From assembly GCF_004634425.1 (NCBI RefSeq), contig NZ_SBJL01000001.1:407001-471000 (forward strand): 64,000 bases of DNA, written 5' to 3'. A program made the translations under genes and the position numbers. Source of the DNA: Vitreimonas flagellata (GTDB lineage: Bacteria; Pseudomonadota; Alphaproteobacteria; Caulobacterales; Aquidulcibacteraceae). Below are positions 9,927 through 19,465 of the stretch, in pieces (the first letter of the stretch is position 1; every line of letters starts with the position of its first letter). A model generated the notes under the pieces. That model was given only the letters and a program-made list of their open reading frames with translations. It had not been told where the DNA came from and searched no databases.

Positions 9927-10924
9927 GGCGCTAGCACATCGACATTGGCGAGGGTGCCGTCGGAGCTGACATTGCGTGCGCCGCCAAGCATATAGATCGC
10001 GCTATCGACGGTGACGAAGCCGTGGCCGTGGCGCGGGGTCGGCATCACGAAGGCTTGCGTCCACGCGCCATTCGCATCGTATTTCCAAAGATTTTCGCCC
10101 ACAGACGGCGGATTGAAAATCTCGCCGCCGCCCACGAATATTTCGCCGCCAAGCTCTGCTGCTGCAAGACCGCCGCGCGGCTCTGGGTAGGGCGCGCCGA
10201 CGCTCCAGCTGTCTGTCTCCGGATTGTAGATGTCATGCGCCGGCGATTGGCCGCCGATGACGTTGCGACCGGAGATCACATGGATCGCGCCGTTGCGAAA
10301 CACGCCGGCGGCCGAGTTGCGCGGTGTGGGCAAGGGGGCGGCGCGTCGCCATGTGCTGGCGCCTGCCTCGAGCACAAAATGATCGCCTACATCGTCGTGA
10401 TCCTGCCAATTGGCATTGTCGCTGCCCTTCGGCGAGCGACCGCCGATCAAATGAATGCGGCCGTTCTCGGCGACCGGCACAGCTTCCCCGATCGGTTTCG
10501 GCAAACTTGGTGCAGGGACCCAACGATCCTCCTCCAGCTTCAACACACGCGACGTGCAGATCCATCGGGTGCGTGACTCTCCGCCAATAAAACCGCCAAT
10601 CGCGTAAAGTTCGCTGTTCAAGCACGCGAGATGCACGTGATGCGACGGCGTTGGCAACGTGGGGCCGTCGCGCCACGCGCCGGTTTCCGGATTGAGAATG
10701 AGGACGCGCTCGGTCGCACCGCGAGCGACGGGAGAAAGGCCGCCCGCGATCCAAATCTCGCCTCGATAGAGCGCAGGATAAATCTCCTGCACCGCGTAAG
10801 GCGCAGGCACAGCGAGACGCCATGTCGGCGTCGGCGGCGGGGCCGCTTGTGGGTCTTCCTGGCACGCGGTGAGAAAAACCGGTGACGCCGCGAGGGAGAC
10901 GGCGAACGCGCGTCGGCTGATCAT
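9923..10924 (-). CDS. Kelch-repeat lipoprotein
   Basis: The 333-residue product begins [10 protein letters not shown] and has a lipobox-like LTAC at about residues 18-21, so it is probably a lipid-anchored envelope protein. The two arginines could also make it a Tat substrate. About six kelch blades follow, each with a Gly-Gly or Gly-rich strand: [43 protein letters not shown] and IYMLGGARN. Kelch propellers serve as binding platforms or as sugar-related enzymes (galactose oxidase, N-acetylneuraminate epimerase). No catalytic residues can be assigned here. Confidence 0.87.
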   Translation of the reverse strand: MISRRAFAVSLAASPVFLTACQEDPQAAPPPTPTWRLAVPAPYAVQEIYPALYRGEIWIAGGLSPVARGATERVLILNPETGAWRDGPTLPTPSHHVHLACLNSELYAIGGFIGGESRTRWICTSRVLKLEEDRWVPAPSLPKPIGEAVPVAENGRIHLIGGRSPKGSDNANWQDHDDVGDHFVLEAGASTWRRAAPLPTPRNSAAGVFRNGAIHVISGRNVIGGQSPAHDIYNPETDSWSVGAPYPEPRGGLAAAELGGEIFVGGGEIFNPPSVGENLWKYDANGAWTQAFVMPTPRHGHGFVTVDSAIYMLGGARNVSSDGTLANVDVLAP

Positions 10925-11021
10925 GACCCGCTATGTAGGCCCTCTCGGCAAAAGAGTCTGCGTTGATTGTCGCTAAAATCCTGCGCTTGCGCGTGGCGCG
11001 TGACCGGCGTAGCGAGCGCCT

Positions 11022-11915
11022 GTGACCACGCCCTCGCGCGCCTTCGCGCCGCTCGATTTCCTGCAATTGATCTCAATCGCGCTCATTTGGGGTGTGAATA
11101 ACATCCTTGCGAAGATCGCGATCGACGCCTTGCCGCCGATGATGATGGCAGGGCTGCGCTTTTCGATCGTGCTTATCTTGCTGGCGGTGTGGCTGAAGCC
11201 GCCGCCGAAGGGGCAATGGCGGCTCTTCTTCGCCATGCTCGCCTTCATCGGCCCGCTTCACTTTGCGATTCAATCGATTGGTCTGAAATTGGCGACGGAA
11301 ATGCCGCCTATGATCGTGGCCATGCAGCTCTGGGCGCCCGCGTCGGTCATGTTCGCGGCGCTGTTGCTGGGGGAACGCGTCAGTCCGCTACGGTGGGCCG
11401 GCGTTCTGGTCGCCTTTGTCGGCGCGGCGTCCATGACATTCGACCCGATGGTGTTCGCGCAGGGATGGGCGTTGGCGCTCGTCGCCCTGGCGTCCGCCTT
11501 TTATGGGCTGGGAACTGTGTTGGTGCGCAAGTTGGGCGGCGGGCTCGATCCGTGGGCGACCCAGGCGTGGATCGCTTTAGTCGCCGCGCCCACGCTCTTA
11601 CTGGGTTCCGCTACATTCGAACGCGGCCATGTCGAAGCCGCACAAGTCGCGCACTGGAGCGTCTGGGCGTTCATCGCCTTTGGCGCGATCGTGTCGTCGA
11701 TTGTGGCCAATGCGTTCATGTTCAAGCTGGTGCAGAAATACGAGGTTTCGCGCACCACGCCGTATCTGTTGCTTACGCCTGTGATTTCATTCGGTTTGGC
11801 CGTGCTCATCCTGCACGACACGATCACATGGCGCATCCTCGCCGGCGCAACTCTCACCATGAGCGGCGTTGCCTTGGTGGCGTTGGCGGAACGACGCTTT
11901 AAGGCAGTCGCGTAA
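11022..11915 (+). CDS. EamA-family (DMT superfamily) transporter
   Basis: This 297-residue inner-membrane protein has ten predicted helices arranged as two EamA repeats. The first begins with LISIALIWGVNNILAKIAID and the second after residue 150 with ALVALASAFYGLGTVLVRK. DMT transporters of this type export metabolites and amino acids. The substrate is not predictable from sequence. It starts at GTG 11022 and is divergent from the kelch gene across about 97 bp. Its 3' end overlaps the convergent sodC-like gene by 17 bases. Confidence 0.9.
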   Translation: MTTPSRAFAPLDFLQLISIALIWGVNNILAKIAIDALPPMMMAGLRFSIVLILLAVWLKPPPKGQWRLFFAMLAFIGPLHFAIQSIGLKLATEMPPMIVAMQLWAPASVMFAALLLGERVSPLRWAGVLVAFVGAASMTFDPMVFAQGWALALVALASAFYGLGTVLVRKLGGGLDPWATQAWIALVAAPTLLLGSATFERGHVEAAQVAHWSVWAFIAFGAIVSSIVANAFMFKLVQKYEVSRTTPYLLLTPVISFGLAVLILHDTITWRILAGATLTMSGVALVALAERRFKAVA

Positions 11916-12483
11916 GCGCAGCACACGCGATGCGCGCCCCAGCGCCGCCGATGGGCTGGCTGTTCTGATCGTCCGCCGCAGCGTGGATCATGAGCGCTGT
12001 GCCGTCGCCATCGAGCAGGGGCTCGCGGGCCACGTTGCGCGCCGTGGCGGGGATGCGCTCTGCGCCAAGTACCGTATAGGCCGAGAAGAACTCAGCGGCG
12101 AACGGCCCTGCCGGCGGGGCGAAAAGGTTGGGCAGATCGCCGGCTTCGGGGCCGTGCGGGTTCATCAGCCCGTGCTGGACCCGATCGCCCATGCCCAGAT
12201 GGCCGCCCGACGCTTGGAAGCCGACGGCAAAATCCGAGCAATCGCCGCGTGTGTGCAGATGCAGGCCATGCCAGCCCGGCGGCAGCGCGCCGTTGGAAAA
12301 CTCTAATCTAATCAACACGCCGGTGGGTGCATTCGTGAAGGTGGCCTGGCCGATCGCGCGGCCGTCCTGCGCAACGATCCAGGCATTGCGCGGGGGAACG
12401 GGTGGGGCGTCGTTATTGCCGCCGCCAAAGCTGGCGCAAGCGCCGAGAAGGACTGCGAGAGCGAGAGCGGCGATGGGGCGCAT
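11899..12483 (-). CDS. sodC: Cu/Zn superoxide dismutase-like lipoprotein
   Basis: This 194-residue SodC-family protein would convert superoxide to peroxide in the periplasm. It starts at ATG 12483, giving a signal peptide with lipobox LGACAS. Expected metal ligands are present: the HLH pair in GLHLHTRGDC, His in GGHLGMGD, His in RVQHG, His and Asp in NPHGPEAGDLPN, and His in IHAAADDQN. The C-terminal GAGARIACAAL is the family signature. The Cys in RGDC and the Cys in RIAC would form the conserved disulphide. The gene is divergent from gyrA over 117 bp. Confidence 0.88.
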   Translation of the reverse strand: MRPIAALALAVLLGACASFGGGNNDAPPVPPRNAWIVAQDGRAIGQATFTNAPTGVLIRLEFSNGALPPGWHGLHLHTRGDCSDFAVGFQASGGHLGMGDRVQHGLMNPHGPEAGDLPNLFAPPAGPFAAEFFSAYTVLGAERIPATARNVAREPLLDGDGTALMIHAAADDQNSQPIGGAGARIACAALTRLP

Positions 12484-12600
12484 AAGGCTGTCCTTGGTTT
12501 GCGGCGGGCGGTTCACGATGTTAGTTTGCGACGGATTCGAGAACAGGCTTCTCGGATTATTTTCCGTTGTTTTCCCTAGTCCAGAATAGACCGGCGATCC

Positions 12601-15333
12601 GTGTCAGACACGTCCGATCCCGCCGATACCGGCGGTCCATCCCTTCCCAAAGGCGTCTCTCTCATCACCATCGAGGATGAGCTGAAGCGGAGCTATCTCG
12701 ATTACGCGATGAGCGTGATCGTGTCGCGTGCGCTGCCTGACGCGCGCGACGGCTTGAAGCCGGTGCACCGACGCATCCTCTACGCGATGGATGAGACCGG
12801 CAACACGCATGAGAAGCCGTATCGCAAGAGCGCAAAATCCGTCGGCGAAGTGATGGGTAATTACCACCCGCACGGCGACCAGGCGATCTATCTGACGCTT
12901 GTGCGTTTGGCGCAGGATTTCTCGATGGGCCTGACGCTCATCGACGGCCAAGGCAATTTTGGTTCGATCGACGGCGATATGCCAGCTTCGATGCGTTACA
13001 CTGAAGCGCGGCTCGCGAAATCCGCGCGCGCACTGTTGGACGACATCGACGAAGGCACGGTCGATTTCCAGGACAATTACGACGGCTCGGTGCAGGAGCC
13101 GACGGTTCTGCCGGCGCGTTTCCCAAACTTGCTCGTCAATGGCGGCGGCGGCATCGCGGTCGGCATGGCGACGAACATTCCGCCGCACAATTTGTCCGAA
13201 GTAATCGATGCGACCGTTGCGCTGATCGACAATCCGAACATCGCCGATCTCGATCTGCTCGACATCGTGCCTGGCCCGGATTTCCCGACGGGTGGTGAAA
13301 TTCTTGGCCGCGCCGGCGCACGTATGGCGTTGATGACAGGCCGCGGCTCTGTCGCGATCCGCGCCAAGCACCACACGGAAACGATCCGCGGCCGCGAAGC
13401 GCTCGTGTTCACCGAGATTCCGTATCAGGTGAACAAGGCCGAGATGGTCGACAAGATCGGCGAGCAGGTACGCGAAAAGCGCATCGAAGGCATCGCCGAA
13501 ATTCGCGATGAATCGAACCGCCTCGGCGTGCGCTTGGTCGTCGAACTGAAGCGCGACGCAGTGCCCGATGTCGTGTTGAATCAGCTCTATCGCTATTCGT
13601 CGCTACAGACCTCATTCGGCGTGAACATGCTGGCGCTGAACCAGGGCAAACCCGAGCAGATGGGGCTGCGGAAGATTCTTGAAATCTTCCTGTCCTTCCG
13701 CGAACAGGTCGTCACGCGCCGCACCAAGTTCCGCTTGGCCAAAGCGCGCAAACGCGGCCACGAAACCGTGGGCTTGGCGATCGCGGTCGCCAACATTGAT
13801 GAAGTGATCAGGCTCATCCGTGAGAGCCCCGATCCGGGCGTGGCGCGTGAGCGCTTGATTGCGCGCGATTGGCCGGCTGGCGATATGATGCCGCTGATCG
13901 CGCTCATCGCCGACCCGCGCACCGTGATCAGCGAGGGCGACAATGTTCGCCTTTCCGACGAGCAAGCGCGCGCGATCCTGGCGCTCACGCTCTCGCGTCT
14001 GACCGGTCTTGGCCGCGATGACATCGCAAAGGCGGCGAATGAGATCGCCGAAGAAATCAAGGAACTCCTTTCCATCCTCGGCTCACGCGATCGCATCCTT
14101 GAGATCATTCGTGGCGAGCTGATAGAGGTGAAGGAAGCCTTCGGCGTGCCGCGTCGCACGGCCTTCTCGGAAGCGGACGGCGACATCGACGACGAAGCTT
14201 TGATCCCGCGTGAAGAGATGGTGATCACCGTCACGCACGGCGGCTACGTGAAGCGCACACCGTTGGCGGCGTACCGCACGCAGCGTCGCGGCGGCAAAGG
14301 CCGCGCCGGCATGCAGATGAAGGATGAGGATTTCGTCACGCGCGTGTTCGTGGCCTCCACGCACGCGCCGATCCTGTTCTTCTCGTCCTCGGGCATGGTC
14401 TACAAGATCAAGGCGTGGCGCATTCCTTCGGGCGATCCGCGCACCAAGGGCCGCGCGCTGGTCAACCTCTTGCCGCTCGGCCAGGGCGAAACCATCACGT
14501 CCGTTATGGCGCTGCCGGAGGACGAACGCGCGTGGGATAAGCTCGACGTGATGTTCGCCACCCGCTCGGGCGGCGTGCGTCGTAACAAGCTGAGCGACTT
14601 CACGCAGGTGAACCGCAACGGCAAGATCGCGATGAAGCCCGATGAGGGCGACGGCATTATCGGCGTGCAAATCTGCACCGAAGATGATGACGTGCTTCTC
14701 ACGACAGCCAACGCCATGTGCGTGCGCTTCCGCACCACCGACGTGCGTGTGTTCAAGGGCCGCGACTCAACGGGCGTGCGCGGCGTCGATCTGAAGGACG
14801 GCGACCACGTGATTGGTATGGCCGTGCTGCGCCACGTCGACGTCACGACTGAAGAGGTGGGCGCTTACTTCAAGTGGGACGCACAAGCGCGCGGTGATGT
14901 CGAAGTGAGCGCGGACGACGAAGCGCCGGCTGCAAGCGCCGACGCCAACGTGCCGTTCGAGCGTCTGGCTTGGCTGAAGACGCAGGAGCAATTCATCCTG
15001 ACCGTCACCTCGAACGGTCTGGGCAAGCGCGCCTCGGCCTACGAGTACCGGGTCACCAATCGCGGCGGCAAAGGCCTCATCGCACACCGCATCACGGGAG
15101 ACTCGAACCTGGTCGCCTCCTTCCCGGTGAAAGACGAGGAAGAATTGCTGCTCGTCACCGATAAGGGCCAGCTCATCCGCACCGGCATCGACCAGATCCG
15201 GATTGCCGGACGGGCGACACAGGGCGTCATCCTGATTAATGTCAGCGATGACGAGCACGTCGTGGCGGCCGAGCGCTTGGAAGCGCTGGGCGGCGACACG
15301 GGCGAGGCGGCGGCCGAGGAGGGCGGTGAGTGA
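12601..15333 (+). CDS. gyrA: DNA gyrase subunit A
   Basis: GyrA (910 residues) is the DNA-cleaving subunit of gyrase, which introduces negative supercoils together with GyrB. The catalytic tyrosine is Y133 in ASMRYTEARL, and the C-terminal wrapping domain carries the GyrA box QRRGGKG near residue 565. That distinguishes it from the parC product encoded at 39370. In the quinolone-resistance region the sequence reads HPHGDQAIYLT. The positions matching E. coli Ser83 and Asp87 are therefore Gln94 and Leu98, neither of which is the usual sensitive residue. An insert of about 35 residues rich in Asp, Glu and Ala lies between two C-terminal blades. The GTG start is inferred from protein alignment. 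Its stop overlaps coaD by four bases. Confidence 0.97.
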   Translation: MSDTSDPADTGGPSLPKGVSLITIEDELKRSYLDYAMSVIVSRALPDARDGLKPVHRRILYAMDETGNTHEKPYRKSAKSVGEVMGNYHPHGDQAIYLTLVRLAQDFSMGLTLIDGQGNFGSIDGDMPASMRYTEARLAKSARALLDDIDEGTVDFQDNYDGSVQEPTVLPARFPNLLVNGGGGIAVGMATNIPPHNLSEVIDATVALIDNPNIADLDLLDIVPGPDFPTGGEILGRAGARMALMTGRGSVAIRAKHHTETIRGREALVFTEIPYQVNKAEMVDKIGEQVREKRIEGIAEIRDESNRLGVRLVVELKRDAVPDVVLNQLYRYSSLQTSFGVNMLALNQGKPEQMGLRKILEIFLSFREQVVTRRTKFRLAKARKRGHETVGLAIAVANIDEVIRLIRESPDPGVARERLIARDWPAGDMMPLIALIADPRTVISEGDNVRLSDEQARAILALTLSRLTGLGRDDIAKAANEIAEEIKELLSILGSRDRILEIIRGELIEVKEAFGVPRRTAFSEADGDIDDEALIPREEMVITVTHGGYVKRTPLAAYRTQRRGGKGRAGMQMKDEDFVTRVFVASTHAPILFFSSSGMVYKIKAWRIPSGDPRTKGRALVNLLPLGQGETITSVMALPEDERAWDKLDVMFATRSGGVRRNKLSDFTQVNRNGKIAMKPDEGDGIIGVQICTEDDDVLLTTANAMCVRFRTTDVRVFKGRDSTGVRGVDLKDGDHVIGMAVLRHVDVTTEEVGAYFKWDAQARGDVEVSADDEAPAASADANVPFERLAWLKTQEQFILTVTSNGLGKRASAYEYRVTNRGGKGLIAHRITGDSNLVASFPVKDEEELLLVTDKGQLIRTGIDQIRIAGRATQGVILINVSDDEHVVAAERLEALGGDTGEAAAEEGGE

Positions 15334-15833
15334 CGAAGAAGGTCCGCGTAGGGCTCTATCCGGGCACGTTTGATCCCGTGACCAACGGGCATGTGGATAT
15401 CATCACCCGTGGGGCCAATCTCGTGGACCGCCTCGTCATTGGCGTCGCCATCAACAAGGACAAGGGCCCGCTCTTCACGCTGGAGGAGCGCGTAGCGATG
15501 GTCGAGGAGCAGACGGCCAAGATCAAAGGCGCTGCCGAGATCGTCGTTCAACCTTTCGACACATTGTTGATGAAGTTCGCCGAGAGCGTAGGGGCGCAAA
15601 TCATCGTCCGGGGACTTAGAGCGGTCGCCGACTTCGAGTACGAATTCGCTATGGTTGGGATGAACCAAAAGCTCAACCCGGCCATCGAAACGGTATTTCT
15701 TATGGCTGACCCGACCCACCAGGCGGTGGCGTCGCGGCTGGTGAAAGAAATCGCGCGACTGCAAGGAAGCGTCGCGCACTTCGTGCCTCAAGAAGTAGAA
15801 GGACGACTGAAGGCCAAGTTCGGGGTGTCTTGA
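15330..15833 (+). CDS. coaD: Phosphopantetheine adenylyltransferase
   Basis: CoaD (167 residues) adenylates 4'-phosphopantetheine to dephospho-CoA, the penultimate step of coenzyme A synthesis. The nucleotidyltransferase motif is YPGTFDPVTNGH, with the TxGH element. GLRAVADFEYEFAMVGMNQ is the family signature, and SRLVKEIA lies near the C-terminus. The GTG start overlaps the gyrA stop (GTGA), and the stop overlaps the next ATG (TGATG), so the gene is coupled on both sides. Length is normal for the family. Confidence 0.96.
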   Translation: MTKKVRVGLYPGTFDPVTNGHVDIITRGANLVDRLVIGVAINKDKGPLFTLEERVAMVEEQTAKIKGAAEIVVQPFDTLLMKFAESVGAQIIVRGLRAVADFEYEFAMVGMNQKLNPAIETVFLMADPTHQAVASRLVKEIARLQGSVAHFVPQEVEGRLKAKFGVS

Positions 15834-16726
15834 TGCTGCGCGTAAGAGGAATTTTGGCCGGGGCCCTGCTGGCGCTGGGCTTGGTCGGTGGATTTGATGT
15901 GGCTGCGGCGCAGACGCCGGACCCGCGCAATTGGCGCCAAGTCGATCTGGAGAACACGCTCTACATCGATACGGTCCATGGCCGCATCGTTGTGGAGCTC
16001 TATCCCGAAGTGGCGCCGCGCCATGTGGAGCGGATCAAGGCGCTGACCCGCGCCGGCTTCTATGACGGCATTCTCTTCCACCGCGTCATCGATGATTTCA
16101 TGGCCCAGACCGGCGATCCGCTCGGCACGGGCGAAGGCGCGTCGAGCCTGCCGGATCTGCGTCCGGAATTCATGTTCCGTCGCGGGCCGGACATGCCGTT
16201 CGTGCAGGCCGCCGAGCAAAGCCGCGCACGCTTGGGTTTCTACAAGGCGCTGCCGATCGAAAGCCAACCGGATGCGCAAATGGCGGTGACGGCCGATGGT
16301 CGCGTCTCGGCCAATGCGCTCCATTGCCAGGGCGTCGTCTCGATGGCGCGCGCAGAAGCGGAGAATTCGGCCAACAGCCAATTCTTCATCATGCGCCAGC
16401 CGAACACGGCGCTCGACAAACGCTACACGATCTTCGGCCGTGTGGTCTGGGGTATGGACGCGGTGATGCGCATCGCTGTCGGCAACCCGCCGCCGAACCC
16501 CGATCGCATGCTGGCCGTGCGTATCGCCGCCGATGTGCCGGAGAGCGAGCGCGCCCCTATCTTTGTGCTGCGCACCGATGGTCCGCAATTCCGCGACCTG
16601 ATCGAAGAAACCCGCCGCGATCGCCGCGCCGATTTCTCGGTCTGTGACGTTCAAATCCCGACGCGCGTGCCGCGCGACGGCCAACGAGAGAGAAGCTGGT
16701 GGTCGATAATTCCTTTCATACCCTGA
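15833..16726 (+). CDS. Exported cyclophilin-type peptidyl-prolyl isomerase
   Basis: This 297-residue protein has an N-terminal signal peptide (LAGALLALGLVGGFDVAAAQ, probable cleavage after AAA) and a cyclophilin domain, so it probably assists folding of periplasmic proteins. Cyclophilin landmarks are GILFHRVIDDFMAQTGDP, VVSMARAE and NSANSQFFIM. An insertion of about 50 residues between the second and third landmarks and a C-terminal extension rich in Arg and Asp make it longer than a minimal cyclophilin. It is coupled to coaD by TGATG, and the next, cytoplasmic cyclophilin gene overlaps its end by 28 bases. Confidence 0.9.
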   Translation: MLRVRGILAGALLALGLVGGFDVAAAQTPDPRNWRQVDLENTLYIDTVHGRIVVELYPEVAPRHVERIKALTRAGFYDGILFHRVIDDFMAQTGDPLGTGEGASSLPDLRPEFMFRRGPDMPFVQAAEQSRARLGFYKALPIESQPDAQMAVTADGRVSANALHCQGVVSMARAEAENSANSQFFIMRQPNTALDKRYTIFGRVVWGMDAVMRIAVGNPPPNPDRMLAVRIAADVPESERAPIFVLRTDGPQFRDLIEETRRDRRADFSVCDVQIPTRVPRDGQRERSWWSIIPFIP

Positions 16727-17160
16727 CGCTCGAGCTCGATACGGGCACGGTGAAAATCAAGCTGCGCCCGGATTTGGCGCCGAACCACGTTCAGCGCATC
16801 GGCGAGCTGGCGAACGAGGGGTATTACAACAACGTCCCGTTCCACCGCGTGATTCCGGGCTTCATGGCCCAGGGCGGTGACGGCAAGAATTTCAATGGCA
16901 CGGGCGGCTCGTCGAAGCCGAACCTGAAGCAGGAATTCAACGCCGAGCCGCACGTGCGCGGCGTCTGCTCGATGGCGCGCACGAATGATCCAAACTCGGC
17001 CAACAGCCAGTTCTTCATCTGCTTCGACGACGCACGCTTCCTCGACCGCCAATACACGGTCTGGGGCGTGGTCGAAGAAGGCATGGAAGCCGTCGACGCC
17101 CTGCCGAAAGGCGAGCCGCCGAAGGCGCCCGGCAAGATCATCAGCGCGCGGGCGGAGTGA
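16699..17160 (+). CDS. ppiB: Cytoplasmic cyclophilin-type peptidyl-prolyl isomerase
   Basis: This 153-residue minimal cyclophilin has no signal peptide, so it acts in the cytoplasm. Active-site motifs are VPFHRVIPGFMAQGGD (with the catalytic Arg), VCSMARTND and NSANSQFFICF. It starts at GTG 16699, inside the end of the exported cyclophilin gene. Paired exported and cytosolic cyclophilins downstream of coaD fit one operon with gyrA. A palindromic intergenic repeat follows seven bases after the stop. Confidence 0.92.
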   Translation: MVDNSFHTLTLELDTGTVKIKLRPDLAPNHVQRIGELANEGYYNNVPFHRVIPGFMAQGGDGKNFNGTGGSSKPNLKQEFNAEPHVRGVCSMARTNDPNSANSQFFICFDDARFLDRQYTVWGVVEEGMEAVDALPKGEPPKAPGKIISARAE

Positions 17161-17166
17161 GTCTTC

Positions 17167-17294
17167 ATCCTCCCCCGCATGCGGGGGAGGTGGCGAGCGA
17201 CGCGAGCCGGTGGGGGCAAGTCCAACGGCCGTCACGCCATCCCCCCTCAATCATCGCGCTTTGCGCGCTGACAACTCCCCCGTGAACGGGGGAG
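17167..17294. repeat. Palindrome-rich intergenic repeat, copy A
   Basis: The element opens with a perfect 22-base palindrome (17169-17190, halves CCTCCCCCGCA and TGCGGGGGAGG). It closes with an inverted repeat CTCCCCCGT / ACGGGGGAG (17275-17294). Between them is a GC-rich stretch with further short hairpins such as CGCGCTTTGCGCG. A related element with the same plan lies at 61211-61340. The right arm ends three bases before the queA GTG, so its GGGGGAG serves as the queA ribosome binding site. Confidence 0.8.
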
Positions 17295-17297
17295 CAG

Positions 17298-18356
17298 GTG
17301 CGCGTCGATCTTTTCGATTTTGAGCTTCCGGAAGAGCTGATCGCGCTGCGCCCGGCGCGACCGCGCGATGCCGCGCGGCTTCTGCTGTTGCGCGACGACG
17401 GCATGATCGAGGATCGCTTCGTGCGCGATGCGCCGGCGTTGTTTCGACGCGGCGATCTGCTCGTGTTCAACGACACGCGGGTAATCCCAGCGGCTCTGAA
17501 GGCGACGCGGCCGGCGCGCGATGCGCAATCGCCGGATGTGGCCGTCTCGCTCAATCTCATCGAACGCATCGACGGCGCAACGTGGCGGGCGCTTGGCAAG
17601 CCGGGTAAGCGTTTGAAGGAGGGCGATACGCTCAATTTCGACGGCGGTCTTGTCGCCACGATCGCCGCCAAAGGTGACGAAGGCGAACTCTCGCTACGTT
17701 TCGACCGGACGGGTGCTGCCCTCAATGAAGCCATCGCACAGATCGGCGCCCCGCCGTTGCCGCCCTACATCGCCGCGAAGCGCACGCCGGACGAGGCCGA
17801 CCGCGACGATTATCAAACTGTGTTCGCGGAGAAGGATGGCGCCGTCGCCGCGCCCACAGCGGGCCTGCATTTCACCGATGCGCTCCTGAAACGCCTCGCC
17901 GCCGGTGGCGTGGAAAGCGCGCGCGTCACGCTGCACGTCGGCGCCGGCACGTTTTTGCCGATGAAGGTAGACGACACCGAAGCGCACGTGATGCACAGCG
18001 AATGGCGCGAGATTTCACCGGCGAGCGCCGAAGCGATCAATCGCGCCAAGGCCGAGGGCCGCCGCGTGATCGCGATTGGCACGACCGCGCTGCGTTCGCT
18101 AGAATCCGCGGCGGACGAAAGCGGCCGCATCCGGCCACAAGCGGGCGCGACCGACATTTTCATCACGCCCGGCTATCGCTTTCGCGTGGTTGATGGGCTC
18201 TGGACCAATTTCCACCTGCCGCGCTCGACGCTTTTCATGCTCGTCTCGGCCTTCGCCGGCTTGGAGCGGATGCATGAGGCGTATGCGCATGCGATCGCCC
18301 AGAAGTATCGCTTCTATTCCTATGGCGACGGCTCGCTGCTATGGCGGCCGCAATGA
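17298..18356 (+). CDS. queA: tRNA preQ1(34) S-adenosylmethionine ribosyltransferase-isomerase
   Basis: QueA (352 residues) transfers the ribosyl part of SAM to preQ1 in tRNA, making epoxyqueuosine. Family landmarks are the N-terminus [58 protein letters not shown] and [18 protein letters not shown]. The GTG start lies directly behind an intergenic repeat whose last arm supplies the Shine-Dalgarno. The gene overlaps tgt by four bases (ATGA), so two queuosine enzymes are coupled. Confidence 0.96.
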   Translation: MRVDLFDFELPEELIALRPARPRDAARLLLLRDDGMIEDRFVRDAPALFRRGDLLVFNDTRVIPAALKATRPARDAQSPDVAVSLNLIERIDGATWRALGKPGKRLKEGDTLNFDGGLVATIAAKGDEGELSLRFDRTGAALNEAIAQIGAPPLPPYIAAKRTPDEADRDDYQTVFAEKDGAVAAPTAGLHFTDALLKRLAAGGVESARVTLHVGAGTFLPMKVDDTEAHVMHSEWREISPASAEAINRAKAEGRRVIAIGTTALRSLESAADESGRIRPQAGATDIFITPGYRFRVVDGLWTNFHLPRSTLFMLVSAFAGLERMHEAYAHAIAQKYRFYSYGDGSLLWRPQ

Positions 18357-19465
18357 GCGGTTTTCCTTTCGAAATCCACGCCCGCGATGGCGCCGCGCGC
18401 ACCGGCATCCTGAAAACACCGCGCGGCGATATTCGCACGCCGGCGTTCATGCCCGTCGGCACGGCGGGCACGGTGAAGGCGCTCACGGTCGATCAAGTCG
18501 CCTCGACCGGCGCCGATATCATTCTCGGCAACACCTATCATTTGATGCTGCGCCCAGGCGGCGAGCGCATGCAGAAGCTCGGCGGCCTGCATCGCTTCAT
18601 GCGCTGGGTTAGACCGATCCTGACTGACAGCGGCGGCTATCAAGTCATGTCGCTCTCGCAGCTCCGCAAGCTCGATGCCGACGGCGTGACCTTCCGCAGC
18701 CACATCGACGGCGGCGAACATCGGCTGACCCCCGAGCGCGCGATGCAATTGCAAGCCGACCAGATTGGCGCCGACATCATCATGCAGCTCGACGAATGCC
18801 CAGCGCTGCCCGCGCCGCGCGAGACGGTCGAGAAAGCGATGCGGTTGTCGCTCGATTGGGCGGGTCGCTGCAAACGTGCGTTCGGTACGCGCGACGCGCA
18901 AAATTTGTTCGCGATCGTGCAGGGTGGCGTCGATCCGGAGCTGCGCCGTATCTCTGCCGAGGCATTGGTCGCGGAAGGTTTCGACGGGTACGCGATTGGC
19001 GGTCTCGCTGTGGGCGAAGGTCACGAAGCAATGCTCGCGACGTTGGAGGTGACGACGCCATTCCTGCCGCAAGATCGCCCGCGATATCTAATGGGCGTCG
19101 GAAAGCCGATCGATATCGTGGAAAGTGTTGCGCGAGGCGTGGATATGTTCGATTGCGTGCTGCCAACGCGCGCGGGCCGGCACGGCCAAGCGTGGATCGA
19201 GAGCGGTTCGATCAACATCACCAATGCGCGCTTCGCGGAAGATACAAGTCCGCTCGATGAAAGCATCGATTGCCCGGCGAGCCGCGACTATTCCAAGGCG
19301 TACCTGCATCACCTGTTCAAGGCCGGCGAGTTGCTCGGCCAAGTGCTGCTCTCGTGGCACAACATCGCGTATTACCAATCGCTGATGCAGCGCTTACGCG
19401 TAGCGATCGCGGCGGGGCAGCTGCAAGATTTCCGAGAGCAATTCCGCGCGAGCCAGCGCGCTTAA
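18353..19465 (+). CDS. tgt: tRNA-guanine(34) transglycosylase with degenerate zinc site
   Basis: TGT exchanges guanine 34 for preQ1 in the wobble position of GUN tRNAs. The 370-residue protein has the catalytic parts: [13 protein letters not shown], the Asp in [22 protein letters not shown], and the nucleophile region [13 protein letters not shown]. The structural zinc site normally uses CxCxxC plus a later His. Here the stretch reads [14 protein letters not shown], so only the middle Cys (about residue 307) and the later His in SWHNIAYY remain. Two ligands are replaced by Ile and Ser. The start is taken at ATG 18353, which overlaps the queA stop. An in-frame ATG at 18341 would add MAAA. Confidence 0.93.
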   Translation: MSGFPFEIHARDGAARTGILKTPRGDIRTPAFMPVGTAGTVKALTVDQVASTGADIILGNTYHLMLRPGGERMQKLGGLHRFMRWVRPILTDSGGYQVMSLSQLRKLDADGVTFRSHIDGGEHRLTPERAMQLQADQIGADIIMQLDECPALPAPRETVEKAMRLSLDWAGRCKRAFGTRDAQNLFAIVQGGVDPELRRISAEALVAEGFDGYAIGGLAVGEGHEAMLATLEVTTPFLPQDRPRYLMGVGKPIDIVESVARGVDMFDCVLPTRAGRHGQAWIESGSINITNARFAEDTSPLDESIDCPASRDYSKAYLHHLFKAGELLGQVLLSWHNIAYYQSLMQRLRVAIAAGQLQDFREQFRASQRA

